From: CAZFZT01 sp964523675
GTDB taxonomy: Bacteria; Planctomycetota; Phycisphaerae; Phycisphaerales; SM1A02
Length of the DNA: 28,393 nucleotides
NCBI GenBank assembly: GCA_964523675.1
Contig: CAZFZT010000041.1
Span: 1 to 28,393 of the forward strand
Reading direction: 5' to 3'
This document shows positions 15,205 through 22,921 of the stretch, in pieces. The notes under the pieces were generated by a model. It ran no database searches. It was not told the origin of the DNA and worked only from the letters and a program-made list of their open reading frames with translations. Each line of letters opens with the position of its first letter. Position 1 is the stretch's first letter. The translations under genes were made by a program, and so were the position numbers.

Positions 15205-16479
15205 TTGCCCACCTTTCGCTACCAGAGTCTGACCAAGAGCGGCCAGTCGCGCACCGGCGTTGTGGCTGCGCTCGATCGCAGCGATGCGGTGCGTGTGCTC
15301 ATGCTGCGCGGGGAGACGGCGACGCAGATCGATCAGGCGGAGGAGCAGCAGGTTTCCAAGCGCACCGAGGCAAGGCGGGCGCGCGAGACGACGCAGCGGG
15401 CGGTGTTTGATCTTTCCGCGCTGGGGATCGGCGGGCGGCCGTCGCTTTCGCGGTCGGAGATGGCGACGCTGATGCGCGAACTCGCCACCGCGCTTGAAGC
15501 GGGACTGCCGCTCATGCAGTCGCTGCGCACGGTGCGCAAGCAGGCGCACGGCCGGGCCATGCCGGTCATCCTCGATCACCTGATCGATCGCGTCGAAGCG
15601 GGCGATCCGCTCTACAAAGCCGCGCGCGAGTACGGCCCGCCGTTCGATGATCTCATTCTCGGCATGTTGCGCGCGGCCGATGCCTCGGGCGACATGAGCC
15701 AGATTCTGCATCAACTTGCCGACCTGCTCGAACGCTCGGTGGAACTGCGGCGTGAAGTCATGGGCGCGACGTTTTACCCGCTGCTGGTTGCGGGTCTTAT
15801 CGCGGTGAGCGTTGTCGTCCTCGTCACGATTCTGGTGCCGAAGTTGATCGGCCCACTGACGGAGGGCATGGGTTTTCAGATGCCCTGGCCGACGCAGGTG
15901 GTGATGGGTGCGGCGGAGTTCATCGGCGCGTACTGGGCGTACGTGATCGGCGCGATCATCGCGCTTGCGATCGGATGGCGGATGTGGGTGCGCGTGCCGG
16001 CCAACCGGTACCGCGTTGATCTGCTGAAACTGAAGATGCCGATCGCAGGGCGGCTGATGCGCGATGTGGCGGTGGCGCGGTTCACGCGCACGCTGGGCAC
16101 GTTGACCTCGGCCGGGCTACCCATTCTTGAAGCGCTGCGCATCACGCAGCACACGCTGGTCAATCGCGCGCTGGTGGAAGCGCTCGATGAAGTGCAGGAC
16201 AAGGTGACGGGCGGCAAGTCGCTGGCCGAGCCGCTTGAACGCTCCGGCCTGTTTCCGCCGCTGCTGGTGCAGGTCGTGAACCTCGGTGAGCGATCGGGGC
16301 GGCTGGAGTCGATGCTGATGCACGCGGCGACGGCGTTCGACCGGCAGGTCAACGCATCGCTGAAACTCTTTACCAAGGCATTGCCGCCGCTGCTGCTGGT
16401 GGTGATGGCGTGCGTGGGTGGGTTCGTGCTTGCTGCGGTGCTGCTGCCGCTGCTGGAATTGCAATCGCTGGTTGGATGA
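15205..16479 (+). CDS. gspF: GspF, type II secretion inner-membrane platform protein
   Basis: A 424-residue integral membrane protein that transmits GspE motion to the growing pseudopilus. It has the two GspF domain repeats (about 85-210 and 285-405, each with the L-E-A-G-L-P or S-A-G-L-P pattern: ALEAGLPLMQSL and LTSAGLPILEAL) and membrane helices near 190-212, 236-262 and 390-418. The start is a TTG giving MPTFRYQSLTKSG, the canonical GspF beginning. It lies right behind the heptamer element, and the preceding pyrimidine-rich CTCCTCCCC leaves no Shine-Dalgarno sequence. Length and topology are normal for the family. Confidence 0.95.
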   Translation: MPTFRYQSLTKSGQSRTGVVAALDRSDAVRVLMLRGETATQIDQAEEQQVSKRTEARRARETTQRAVFDLSALGIGGRPSLSRSEMATLMRELATALEAGLPLMQSLRTVRKQAHGRAMPVILDHLIDRVEAGDPLYKAAREYGPPFDDLILGMLRAADASGDMSQILHQLADLLERSVELRREVMGATFYPLLVAGLIAVSVVVLVTILVPKLIGPLTEGMGFQMPWPTQVVMGAAEFIGAYWAYVIGAIIALAIGWRMWVRVPANRYRVDLLKLKMPIAGRLMRDVAVARFTRTLGTLTSAGLPILEALRITQHTLVNRALVEALDEVQDKVTGGKSLAEPLERSGLFPPLLVQVVNLGERSGRLESMLMHAATAFDRQVNASLKLFTKALPPLLLVVMACVGGFVLAAVLLPLLELQSLVG

Positions 16480-16494
16480 GGCGTTGAATGAAGG

Positions 16495-16523
16495 GCACGC
16501 TCCCCTATGGGTCGCGGCTAAAC
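16495..16523. repeat. Diverged R1-type repeat between gspF and gspG
   Basis: GCACGCTCCCCTATGGGTCG and the following CGGCTAAAC. It shares the CGCTCCC...GGTCGCGGCT core of the 4121 repeat. Its last 13 bases (16511-16523, GTCGCGGCTAAAC) recur in reverse complement at 27542-27554 in the hairpin after gspD. Confidence 0.6.
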
Positions 16524-16551
16524 GAGACAAGGATTGCCTGGAGATACAGAT

Positions 16552-16962
16552 ATGAACGTTCGCCGAAAGTCACATCGCAGAACCCGCCGCGCGTTCACGC
16601 TGCTTGAGATCATGGTGGTGGTGGTCATCATCGCGCTGCTTGCCGGTCTGGTGATGCAGCAGGTGTTCAGCCACTACGGCCGCTCGCAGGTGCGCGTGGC
16701 GCAGTCTCGCGCGGCTCAGATTGCCTCGGAAGTGCGCATTTATCTGATGGACCACAGCATGTCCCGGCCGCCTGCGACGTTCGACTTGCAGAACCTCGTC
16801 GATGCTGGCCGGCTCAAGGAGAAGGATGTCCTTGATCCGTGGGGCAATTTCTTTCTTCTTATCGCGCCCGGCATTGAGAATCCTGACACGTTCGACATCG
16901 TCTCCTACGGCGCGGACGGTCAACCGGGCGGCGAAGGTGACGATGCGGACATCGTCCACTGA
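16552..16962 (+). CDS. gspG: GspG, major pseudopilin
   Basis: A 136-residue type II pseudopilin. The basic leader of 14 residues ends in Ala rather than the usual Gly (RRTRRA), followed by FTLLEIMVVVVIIALLAGLV with Glu at +5. The C-terminus has the GspG signature DPWGNFFLLIAPG and SYGADGQPGGEGDDADI, the latter forming the known calcium site. GspG polymerises into the periplasmic pseudopilus after cleavage by the prepilin peptidase (not in this window). GGAG lies 7-8 nt before the ATG at 16552. The TGA stop overlaps the next start (TGATG). The Ala at -1 is unusual but tolerated in some prepilins. Confidence 0.95.
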   Translation: MNVRRKSHRRTRRAFTLLEIMVVVVIIALLAGLVMQQVFSHYGRSQVRVAQSRAAQIASEVRIYLMDHSMSRPPATFDLQNLVDAGRLKEKDVLDPWGNFFLLIAPGIENPDTFDIVSYGADGQPGGEGDDADIVH

Positions 16963-17657
16963 TGAAACGTCGAAACGTCGAAACGTCGAAACGTCGAAAC
17001 GGAATCGTCGCATTGCGATGCGGCGAGCAACGCATCGCGCAGCGAGGGCCGAGTTTCGATTTTTCGACGATCCGACTCTCCGACGTTTCACGCACCCGGC
17101 GCGGCTTTACGCTGCTTGAGGTGGTGATCGTCATCGCAATCCTTGCGATTCTGGCTGCGCTTGCGATTCCGCGGCTGCTGGATCATGAGCATCGACTGTT
17201 CAATCTCACATGCGATCGAACGAGCGATCTGCTGACGATCTTCGCGCAGCGGTCGGCGCTGGGGCAGACGCCGGTGGGGATTCGCTTTGACTATGAGCGG
17301 CGGTGGCTGGAGGTGATGGTGTACGACGTGCCCGAAGGATCGCTTGACGGTCAGGGGCAGTGGCGTACCGATCCGTTCATCACGCCGGTGAAGTTCCCGC
17401 CGATGGAAACCGCGCGGCTGCTTGAGGTGCGCGGCGATGGACGCGAGTTTGATACGTCGGTCTGGCCGCTTTCGACGACGCCGGGTCAGGATCGGCCGTC
17501 GATTGAAATCATTCTCGAAGGGCCCAGCCGCACGGTGACGATCGCGCTGCCGCCCTATGCCGTTTCACCGAAGCAGATCGATTGGGATGATCCACAGGCG
17601 GAACTCTACACGCCGATTGATCTGACAAGCATCGGCCGCAGCAGGGAGGAGTGGTGA
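16962..17657 (+). CDS. gspH: GspH-like minor pseudopilin with repeat-encoded leader
   Basis: A 231-residue minor pseudopilin. The prepilin motif RRG|FTLLEVVIVIAILAILAALAIP (split here at the cleavage site) lies at residues 46-70, leaving a 48-residue leader, far longer than usual. That leader is encoded by an inverted element of 8-bp GAAACGTC repeats: the left arm gives KRRNVETSKRRN and the right arm FDFSTIRLSDVSR. The globular part (about 75-231) carries beta-rich sequence as in GspH (GIRFDYERRWLEVMVYDVPEG). The ATG overlaps the gspG stop by 1 nt. The assignment to GspH rather than another minor subunit follows from order and size. Confidence 0.88.
   Translation: MKRRNVETSKRRNGIVALRCGEQRIAQRGPSFDFSTIRLSDVSRTRRGFTLLEVVIVIAILAILAALAIPRLLDHEHRLFNLTCDRTSDLLTIFAQRSALGQTPVGIRFDYERRWLEVMVYDVPEGSLDGQGQWRTDPFITPVKFPPMETARLLEVRGDGREFDTSVWPLSTTPGQDRPSIEIILEGPSRTVTIALPPYAVSPKQIDWDDPQAELYTPIDLTSIGRSREEW
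16964..17092. repeat. 8-bp repeat inverted element, copy A (inside gspH)
   Basis: The left arm 16964-17000 has four perfect GAAACGTC units plus a partial fifth. The centre is GC-rich (GCGATGCGGCGAGCAACGCATCGCGCAGCG in pieces: inverted GCGATGCG / CGCATCGC). The right arm (about 17052-17092) carries diverged reverse-complement units ending CGACGTTTCA. Because 8 is not a multiple of 3, the arm encodes an 8-residue period (KRRNVETS) and no reading phase of the unit contains a stop. Confidence 0.9.
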
Positions 17658-18364
17658 TGTTGAAACGTCGAAACGTCGAAATGTCGCAACGTCGAAACGT
17701 CGCGCGCCGCACCGCGCAGCGATGCCCGCATTTCGACGTTTGGACGTTTGGACGTTTGGAGGTTTCGCGCAAGCGCACCGGTATGGCTTTGATTGATGTC
17801 ATCATCGGCGCGTTGTTGCTTGGCGTCGGGCTTGCGGTGATCCTTTCGCTTTCGAGCCGGTCGCTTGCGTCGCAGACCGAGGGTGAGCGCATCATGGTCG
17901 CGTCCTGGCTCGCCGATGAACTGCTTTCGATGGTGCTTGTTGAGGGGCCCGAGGACTATCGGCATCTGTATGACATGGATGGCTGGTTCTACGAGCCGTT
18001 CGATGATTACTTCTACAGCGTTGAGATCATTGACAACGGCGAGGGGATGGCGTACACGGTGACCGCGACAGTCGGCTGGGAGCAGGGGCGAGACACCCGC
18101 GAGATTCAGATTCAGGCGGCCATCGCAGCGCGCGGCGGCGAGCCGGAGCAGATTCGCGAGCCGTATGAGCGGCTGGATCGTGAGCAGCGCGATTACGAAC
18201 GGCTGTTCGGCGATGACTTGGAGGATGAAGAAGCCGAAGAGGGTCCGACCTGGCCGATCCTGCCGCCGCCGGGTGGCGGTTCTGGAGCGAGTGAGAAGGG
18301 TGAGGAGTCTCCTGAGCAGCCCGGTGACGGCGGCGAACGAGGAGGTGAACAACGTGTCTGGTAA
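17657..18364 (+). CDS. gspI: GspI-like minor pseudopilin with repeat-encoded leader
   Basis: A 235-residue minor pseudopilin starting at the ATG at 17657, which overlaps the gspH stop (TGATG) and has GGGAGG 7 nt upstream. The 42-residue leader is again repeat-encoded (LKRRNVEMSQRRN ... FDVWTFGRLEVSR) and ends KRTG, followed by MALIDVIIGALLLGVGLAVI; the +5 residue is Asp rather than the usual Glu. The globular part (about 70-190) is followed by an acidic then Pro/Gly-rich tail (about 190-235). The GMAL-start and the position between H and J support GspI. Confidence 0.82.
   Translation: MLKRRNVEMSQRRNVARRTAQRCPHFDVWTFGRLEVSRKRTGMALIDVIIGALLLGVGLAVILSLSSRSLASQTEGERIMVASWLADELLSMVLVEGPEDYRHLYDMDGWFYEPFDDYFYSVEIIDNGEGMAYTVTATVGWEQGRDTREIQIQAAIAARGGEPEQIREPYERLDREQRDYERLFGDDLEDEEAEEGPTWPILPPPGGGSGASEKGEESPEQPGDGGERGGEQRVW
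17661..17768. repeat. 8-bp repeat inverted element, copy B (inside gspI)
   Basis: The left arm has about five units of GAAACGTC type (two with substitutions, GAAATGTC and GCAACGTC). The centre is GCGCGCCGCACCGCGCAGCG. The right arm 17733-17766 reads as CGACGTTTGGACGTTTGGAC-type units, the inverted complement. It has the same layout and orientation as copy A and the same position at the start of a pseudopilin gene. Confidence 0.9.
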
Positions 18365-19436
18365 CGAGCGTCCAAACGTTCATGCGGCTCATGAATCGAG
18401 GAGTGCGAACGGAAAGCCGATCGCGCGGAAGCGCGCGCCGCGCCATTCGGACATTCGTCGAAGGCGTGGCGGTTTCACGTTGATCGAAGTTCTGCTTGCC
18501 TCGATCATTGCGACGTTCGTGCTCGGCTCGATCGCGCTCACGATGACACAGTTGAGCCGGCTCAAGGAAACGTCGAAGCTGCGGCTTGATGCGCACCTGC
18601 GCGCGGAAGCGGCGCTCAATGCACTTCGACGGGACGTGGCGTCTGTTATTCGCAGTGACGACCTTTACTGGACGCGGCTGCTCATTCGCGAAGGAACGGT
18701 CATTTCGCCGATGGGGGTTGACCTGATGCGCGATGAGATTCTGGTTTTCAACAACCGGCTCTCAGCGATTCAGGATCTCAACTTCAGCGGCGAGGGCACG
18801 CAGTATGAGACGCAATATCGCATCGAGGAGACGCCTCTTGGAACGATGCTCTGGCAACGGCGCGATCCGGTGCCGGATGAGAATCCACTGGCGGGCGGCA
18901 TCGCCACACCGCTGGTCGAGAGCGTCATAGCCATGAAGCTCGAGGCGTATGACGGATATGAGTGGACGAGTCAGTGGGATTCCGATGAGCGCGGCCTTCC
19001 GCTTGCCGTGCGCGTGACGGTGATGGCAAGCGGCGCGCGGTCGGCGGAGACGCTGTATGACGGCCCGTTTGCGCAGCTGCGCACGGTGGTGCCGATCGAT
19101 CGCGTCCTTCCCCCGCTCGATGCGATGAAGCCGACGAAGGAGGAACTCGAGCTCATGCTTGCGGAGGCGGAGGATGTGACGCAGCGGCCGACGAACTCGA
19201 ATCTGGAGCGCGCCCGTCAACGCATTCGTGATGGCGGCACGCTGACTTCACCCGGACGGCCGGGCAGCGGTCGCGGCGCGCCAGGTCGGCCGGGTTCCAA
19301 GGGCAGCGGTGGCGGCGGCAAGCCCGGCGCCGGATCAGGCGGCGGCGCGGGCAGCATCGGCGGTTCCGGTTCAACCGGCGGCACCGGCGGCGCATCGACG
19401 TGGCAGCGGCCGAGCTTCTCGGGAGGAGCGCCATGA
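18354..19436 (+). CDS. gspJ: GspJ-like minor pseudopilin with Gly-rich tail
   Basis: A 360-residue minor pseudopilin. The GTG at 18354 has GGAGG 8 nt upstream (18341-18345) and overlaps the gspI stop by 11 nt. The leader is long (40 residues, very basic: RKRAPRHSDIRRRRGG), followed by FTLIEVLLASIIATFVLGSI with Glu at +5. The globular part (about 75-275) fits GspJ in size and in its ALRRDVASV segment. The C-terminal 60 residues are Gly/Ser/Pro-rich (SGGGGKPGAGSGGGAGSI) and probably disordered. The first leader codons contain GTCCAAACGTTC, similar to units of the 8-bp repeat, but a full third copy is not evident. Confidence 0.85.
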   Translation: MSGNERPNVHAAHESRSANGKPIARKRAPRHSDIRRRRGGFTLIEVLLASIIATFVLGSIALTMTQLSRLKETSKLRLDAHLRAEAALNALRRDVASVIRSDDLYWTRLLIREGTVISPMGVDLMRDEILVFNNRLSAIQDLNFSGEGTQYETQYRIEETPLGTMLWQRRDPVPDENPLAGGIATPLVESVIAMKLEAYDGYEWTSQWDSDERGLPLAVRVTVMASGARSAETLYDGPFAQLRTVVPIDRVLPPLDAMKPTKEELELMLAEAEDVTQRPTNSNLERARQRIRDGGTLTSPGRPGSGRGAPGRPGSKGSGGGGKPGAGSGGGAGSIGGSGSTGGTGGASTWQRPSFSGGAP

Positions 19437-20776
19437 TTCGGCGAGGCGTCCGGCGCCGAACGCGACGAGGCACGGTCGTGATGGTCGTGCTGTGGGCGGT
19501 GGCGATCGCTGCGCTCGTTACCGCTGCGGTGCAGATGACGTCATTTCGTCAGGCGTCGCTTGGGCGCGAGTCGCATGAGCGCATCGCAGCGCGGTGGGCG
19601 GCCAGGTCGGGGATTGAGCACACGCTTGCGGTGATGCGTTTGCATACGGAGGAGCCGGAGCCGGGCGATGCGTTTGCGCTGGCGCGCGATATGGAATACG
19701 TCGCGCTCGGTGACACGCTCAGCGCCAGTTGGGACATTCTTCACAACGCCCGTGACAATCAGTGGTACGGCCCGATGGATGAGCATTCCAAGATGAATGT
19801 CAACAACACGAACTTCGCGCATCTGATGCTGCTGGAGAACATGTGGCTTGACATCGCCGACGCCATTATGGAATGGGTGAATCCTGAGTACGAACCGACG
19901 GGTCTTTCGGTGGGCCGGCAGTATTACCGTTCACTGCGTCCGCCGTACGAGCCGCGCATGGGTCCGATGCACAACATTGCGGAGCTTGAGCTGGTGGCCG
20001 GCGTGTGGCCGAAGTATCTGCGCGGCGAGGATTGGAATTTCAACGGCCGGCTCGATGCCATTGAGAACAACTGCGGGCAGACGTTTCCGCCTGACGATTG
20101 CGACGGTGTTCTGGATGCGGGCTGGTCCGCGCTGCTGACGGCGCACTCGGTCGAAGGCGGCCCCAGCGCGTCCGGCCTGCCGCGCCTGTACCTGGGCTGG
20201 GCCACGATTGAGGAGGTCATGGAGCGGTTCGGCCTTGACGAGGATCAGGCCAAGGCGCTGATTCGTTTCGGCCGCAATCCTGATTCGCGTTTAGAGCAGT
20301 TGCTGACGCAGCCGCTTTCACACGTGGACAACAGCGGCGCGATGGGGGATCAGCCGTATAACGATTCGATCCAGCCGCTTGATGATGACCAACTGACAGC
20401 GGTGCTTGATGAAGTGATTCTTACCGATCCGCTGCTTCGTCTGCCCGGCCGCATGAACATCAACACCATTCCGCGCGAACTGCTGCTGTCGCTTTTCGAG
20501 TTGTACGGCATTGATCAGATGGCTGCGGAGGAGATCATATACCTTCGGGATTCGCGGCCGGAGGGCATCGCCAGCATCGTTGAATTGCGCGAGATTCCGG
20601 AACTCGAGGAGAGCGGGGCGCTGGAGCAAATTGCCGGGCTCTTCTGCACGCAAAGCGCGGTGTACACCATTGCGTCGAAAGGACGATCTTGGGGAACCGG
20701 CGTGGAAGTTGAAATCATTGTCACTGTCGATCGTTCTACCGTGCCGATCAGGATTTTGGAATACCGCGAACAGTAA
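19433..20776 (+). CDS. gspK: GspK, pseudopilus tip subunit
   Basis: A 447-residue protein; the large size is typical of GspK. A basic leader (MIRRGVRRRTRRG) precedes TVVMVVLWAVAIAALVTAAV, without a Glu at +5, as is usual for GspK. A helical SAM-like/HhH segment follows at about 345-385 (RMNINTIPRELLLSLFELYG). Residues 200-211 (DWNFNGRLDAIE) match an EF-hand loop, with a second partial loop at 219-231 (DDCDGVLDAG) and two cysteines (C214, C223). The ATG overlaps gspJ by 4 nt (ATGA) and has GGGAGGAG upstream. GspK caps the pseudopilus with I and J and helps recognise substrate. Confidence 0.9.
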   Translation: MIRRGVRRRTRRGTVVMVVLWAVAIAALVTAAVQMTSFRQASLGRESHERIAARWAARSGIEHTLAVMRLHTEEPEPGDAFALARDMEYVALGDTLSASWDILHNARDNQWYGPMDEHSKMNVNNTNFAHLMLLENMWLDIADAIMEWVNPEYEPTGLSVGRQYYRSLRPPYEPRMGPMHNIAELELVAGVWPKYLRGEDWNFNGRLDAIENNCGQTFPPDDCDGVLDAGWSALLTAHSVEGGPSASGLPRLYLGWATIEEVMERFGLDEDQAKALIRFGRNPDSRLEQLLTQPLSHVDNSGAMGDQPYNDSIQPLDDDQLTAVLDEVILTDPLLRLPGRMNINTIPRELLLSLFELYGIDQMAAEEIIYLRDSRPEGIASIVELREIPELEESGALEQIAGLFCTQSAVYTIASKGRSWGTGVEVEIIVTVDRSTVPIRILEYREQ

Positions 20777-20782
20777 TCATCC

Positions 20783-20841
20783 CCCCCGGAAGAACCCCCG
20801 GAAGAACCCCCGGAAATCCCCGGAAACCCTCGGAAACCCTC
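20783..20841. repeat. Short tandem repeat between gspK and gspL-like gene
   Basis: About three units of 12 bp (CCCCCGGAAGAA type) followed by two of 10 bp (CCCTCGGAAA type). It lies 7 bp after the gspK stop in a 144-bp gap that has no other visible feature apart from GAAGGA just before the next ATG. Confidence 0.75.
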
Positions 20842-20920
20842 AAGCTTGGCCCGAGATTGCTGGAAACGGGTTATCTTGCTCATCGGCCACCGAGCCGAGC
20901 CGCAAGCGGTGTGAAGGATC

Positions 20921-22921
20921 ATGCAGAAGACAACGAGCAGACAATTTGACCAAAGTACCCTTGCGATACTGCACCGAGCGGGGCGGGTGTGGCGCGGCGT
21001 GATCGCGCGTCTGCCGGCCAAGGGGACAGGCCGGCCGCAACTGGTGGCGCATCGTGAATTCTCCGCGGCGGAGAGTTCGCGGCTGGCGTCGTGGGTGGAT
21101 CAACAGAATGCGGGGCAGATCGCGGTGGTGCTGCATGCTTCTTCGGTGATCTGCCGCACGTGCTCGCTTCCGGATGCGCCGGCGGATCAACTTGGTCCTG
21201 CGCTTCGGCTCCAGGCGGAATCGCATTTGTTCGGCATCGCGCCGCCACACCGCATGGGGATGGCCATTCTTGAGCAGGCACCGGGCGAGACGACTCGCGC
21301 GGGCATCGTGCTGGCGTGGCCTGAGCATCGGCCCGAGACCGGCGAGCCGGATGGTTTATATCGACCGCCGATCAGCGCAGAACAACTGGCCGGCCGGATC
21401 ATCACGTACGCGCCGGATGTCGCGTCGCTTGCCGCGCTGCTCGATGGGCAGCGTCCGGCGCAGCCGCTGGCGTGGGTGGATCGAGAAGACGGTTCGCTGG
21501 CGCTGGCGGTGACGCACGCAAACGGCGCGGTGTTCCGCGGATTGCGCGAGGACACCAGCGATCCCGCGCAGTGGGAAGCGAGCGCGGGCCGGGTGCTGGC
21601 GGAGACCGGCCTGTCGGTGGGACATACGGCTTCGTTCATTGAATCGCTGGTTTCGGCGATGCGAGAGAAGCTGGCACAGATCGGTGAAGGCGATTCGCGC
21701 CTGATCGCACCGGCCGAAGTGTATGAGAGCGCGAAGCAGCGACTGGACGGCGCGCCGAATGATGAGCACTGGTGGAGTGCGTACGGTATTGCGGCCGGCG
21801 TTGCGCTGGCGCGCAGCAGCGAACTGGCGCCGCTGACGGAGCTTCGCGAATCGGTGCCGGTGAAGCACGCGTCGCTTCTTGATCGAACGATGATTGCGCT
21901 GTCTTCGCGCACAGCGGCTGTGAGCGCGGTGGCTGCGTGCGTTGCGGTGTTGATGTTCGGGCCGCTGGTGTTCAACGGGCTGCGCCTGGCGATTTTGAAG
22001 ATGAAATACCCGGAGGCGGAACTTCGCGAGAAGATCGCCGATGTCCGCACGATCAACAATCAGGTGGTGATGTACCGCGAACTCGATCGCACATCGTGGT
22101 CGATGACCAAGGTGCTTTCCGACATTACGAGCAACACGCCGCAGGGCATCGAACTTGAACACATTCGCATCTCGCCGCAGCGCACGTTCAGCGTGACGGG
22201 GACGGTGATTCCGCACGGCGGCATGAGCGCGACGGAGCTGGTTGCGGTGATGCGGCAGAATCTTGATGACTGCGGCATCTTTCGTGATACCGCGCTGACG
22301 TGGCGCGACCCGGATCCGTATGGTCACTACCAGTTCACGCTCTCGGCGTATCTGGCACAGCCGTTTCGCGTTCATGATTATCCGGAAGACCTTGATTTTG
22401 CGCAGAAGACGCTGGCGGAGCGCATGTGGGGGCCGCGCGCCGCGCCGGGCGGCGGCAGTGATGTCGAGTTGGTGACCGGTCTTGTTGAGGAAGTGATCAC
22501 CAGGACGGACAGCGCGCCGGCGGCGGAGGCGTCTGGCCGTGACGATGAGGCGAGCGCTGGGGCGCTTCCTGTGAAGGTGGCGGTTGACGACGTTGAGAAG
22601 GAAGCGAGCGATCGTGACCGCAGTTCATCGCGTCCCTCGCGCATCGGCGGGATTCGCACGCCGAGCCGGGATGCGGCGATGGACCGGGCCGGCGCGAGCA
22701 GCATTACGGAGCGCGATTCGGCGCCTTCCGCCGAGGCGGATGCGCCTCCGCCGCTGACGCAGGAGCAGATTGCCGGCATGAACGAATCTGAAGTGATGAG
22801 CATGCTCACGCGGGTGGCGCAAGCGAGGCAGCGGGCGCAGGCGAGACAGGATCAGGAGCTCATTGATCGCTTGAAGCAGGAATTCGAATGGCTCATGGAG
22901 CGCAGGAGATCATTGCGATGA
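20921..22921 (+). CDS. GspL-like / PilM-PilN-like inner-membrane assembly protein
   Basis: A 666-residue protein with a cytoplasmic N-terminal region (1-325) that by size, beta/alpha pattern and position resembles the actin-like domain of GspL/PilM. One membrane helix (about 331-352) follows, then a periplasmic PilN-like ferredoxin-fold region (about 365-480: ADVRTINNQVVMYRELDRTS, TNTPQGIELEHIRI-like strand) and a long low-complexity and helical C-terminus (about 490-666) unlike ordinary GspL. GspL couples GspE to the periplasmic parts. The ATG at 20921 has GAAGGA only 2 nt away. The stop overlaps the next start (ATGA). The GspL assignment rests on context plus topology, not on a strong motif. 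Confidence 0.72.
   Translation: MQKTTSRQFDQSTLAILHRAGRVWRGVIARLPAKGTGRPQLVAHREFSAAESSRLASWVDQQNAGQIAVVLHASSVICRTCSLPDAPADQLGPALRLQAESHLFGIAPPHRMGMAILEQAPGETTRAGIVLAWPEHRPETGEPDGLYRPPISAEQLAGRIITYAPDVASLAALLDGQRPAQPLAWVDREDGSLALAVTHANGAVFRGLREDTSDPAQWEASAGRVLAETGLSVGHTASFIESLVSAMREKLAQIGEGDSRLIAPAEVYESAKQRLDGAPNDEHWWSAYGIAAGVALARSSELAPLTELRESVPVKHASLLDRTMIALSSRTAAVSAVAACVAVLMFGPLVFNGLRLAILKMKYPEAELREKIADVRTINNQVVMYRELDRTSWSMTKVLSDITSNTPQGIELEHIRISPQRTFSVTGTVIPHGGMSATELVAVMRQNLDDCGIFRDTALTWRDPDPYGHYQFTLSAYLAQPFRVHDYPEDLDFAQKTLAERMWGPRAAPGGGSDVELVTGLVEEVITRTDSAPAAEASGRDDEASAGALPVKVAVDDVEKEASDRDRSSSRPSRIGGIRTPSRDAAMDRAGASSITERDSAPSAEADAPPPLTQEQIAGMNESEVMSMLTRVAQARQRAQARQDQELIDRLKQEFEWLMERRRSLR

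Noticed and set aside
16964..17000. CRISPR-like array of GAAACGTC units
   Set aside because: The units are 8 bp with no spacers; it is a simple tandem repeat arm of an inverted element.
18366..18480. Third copy of the 8-bp element in the gspJ leader
   Set aside because: Only one unit-like string (GTCCAAACGTTC) is visible; the remaining leader sequence does not match convincingly.
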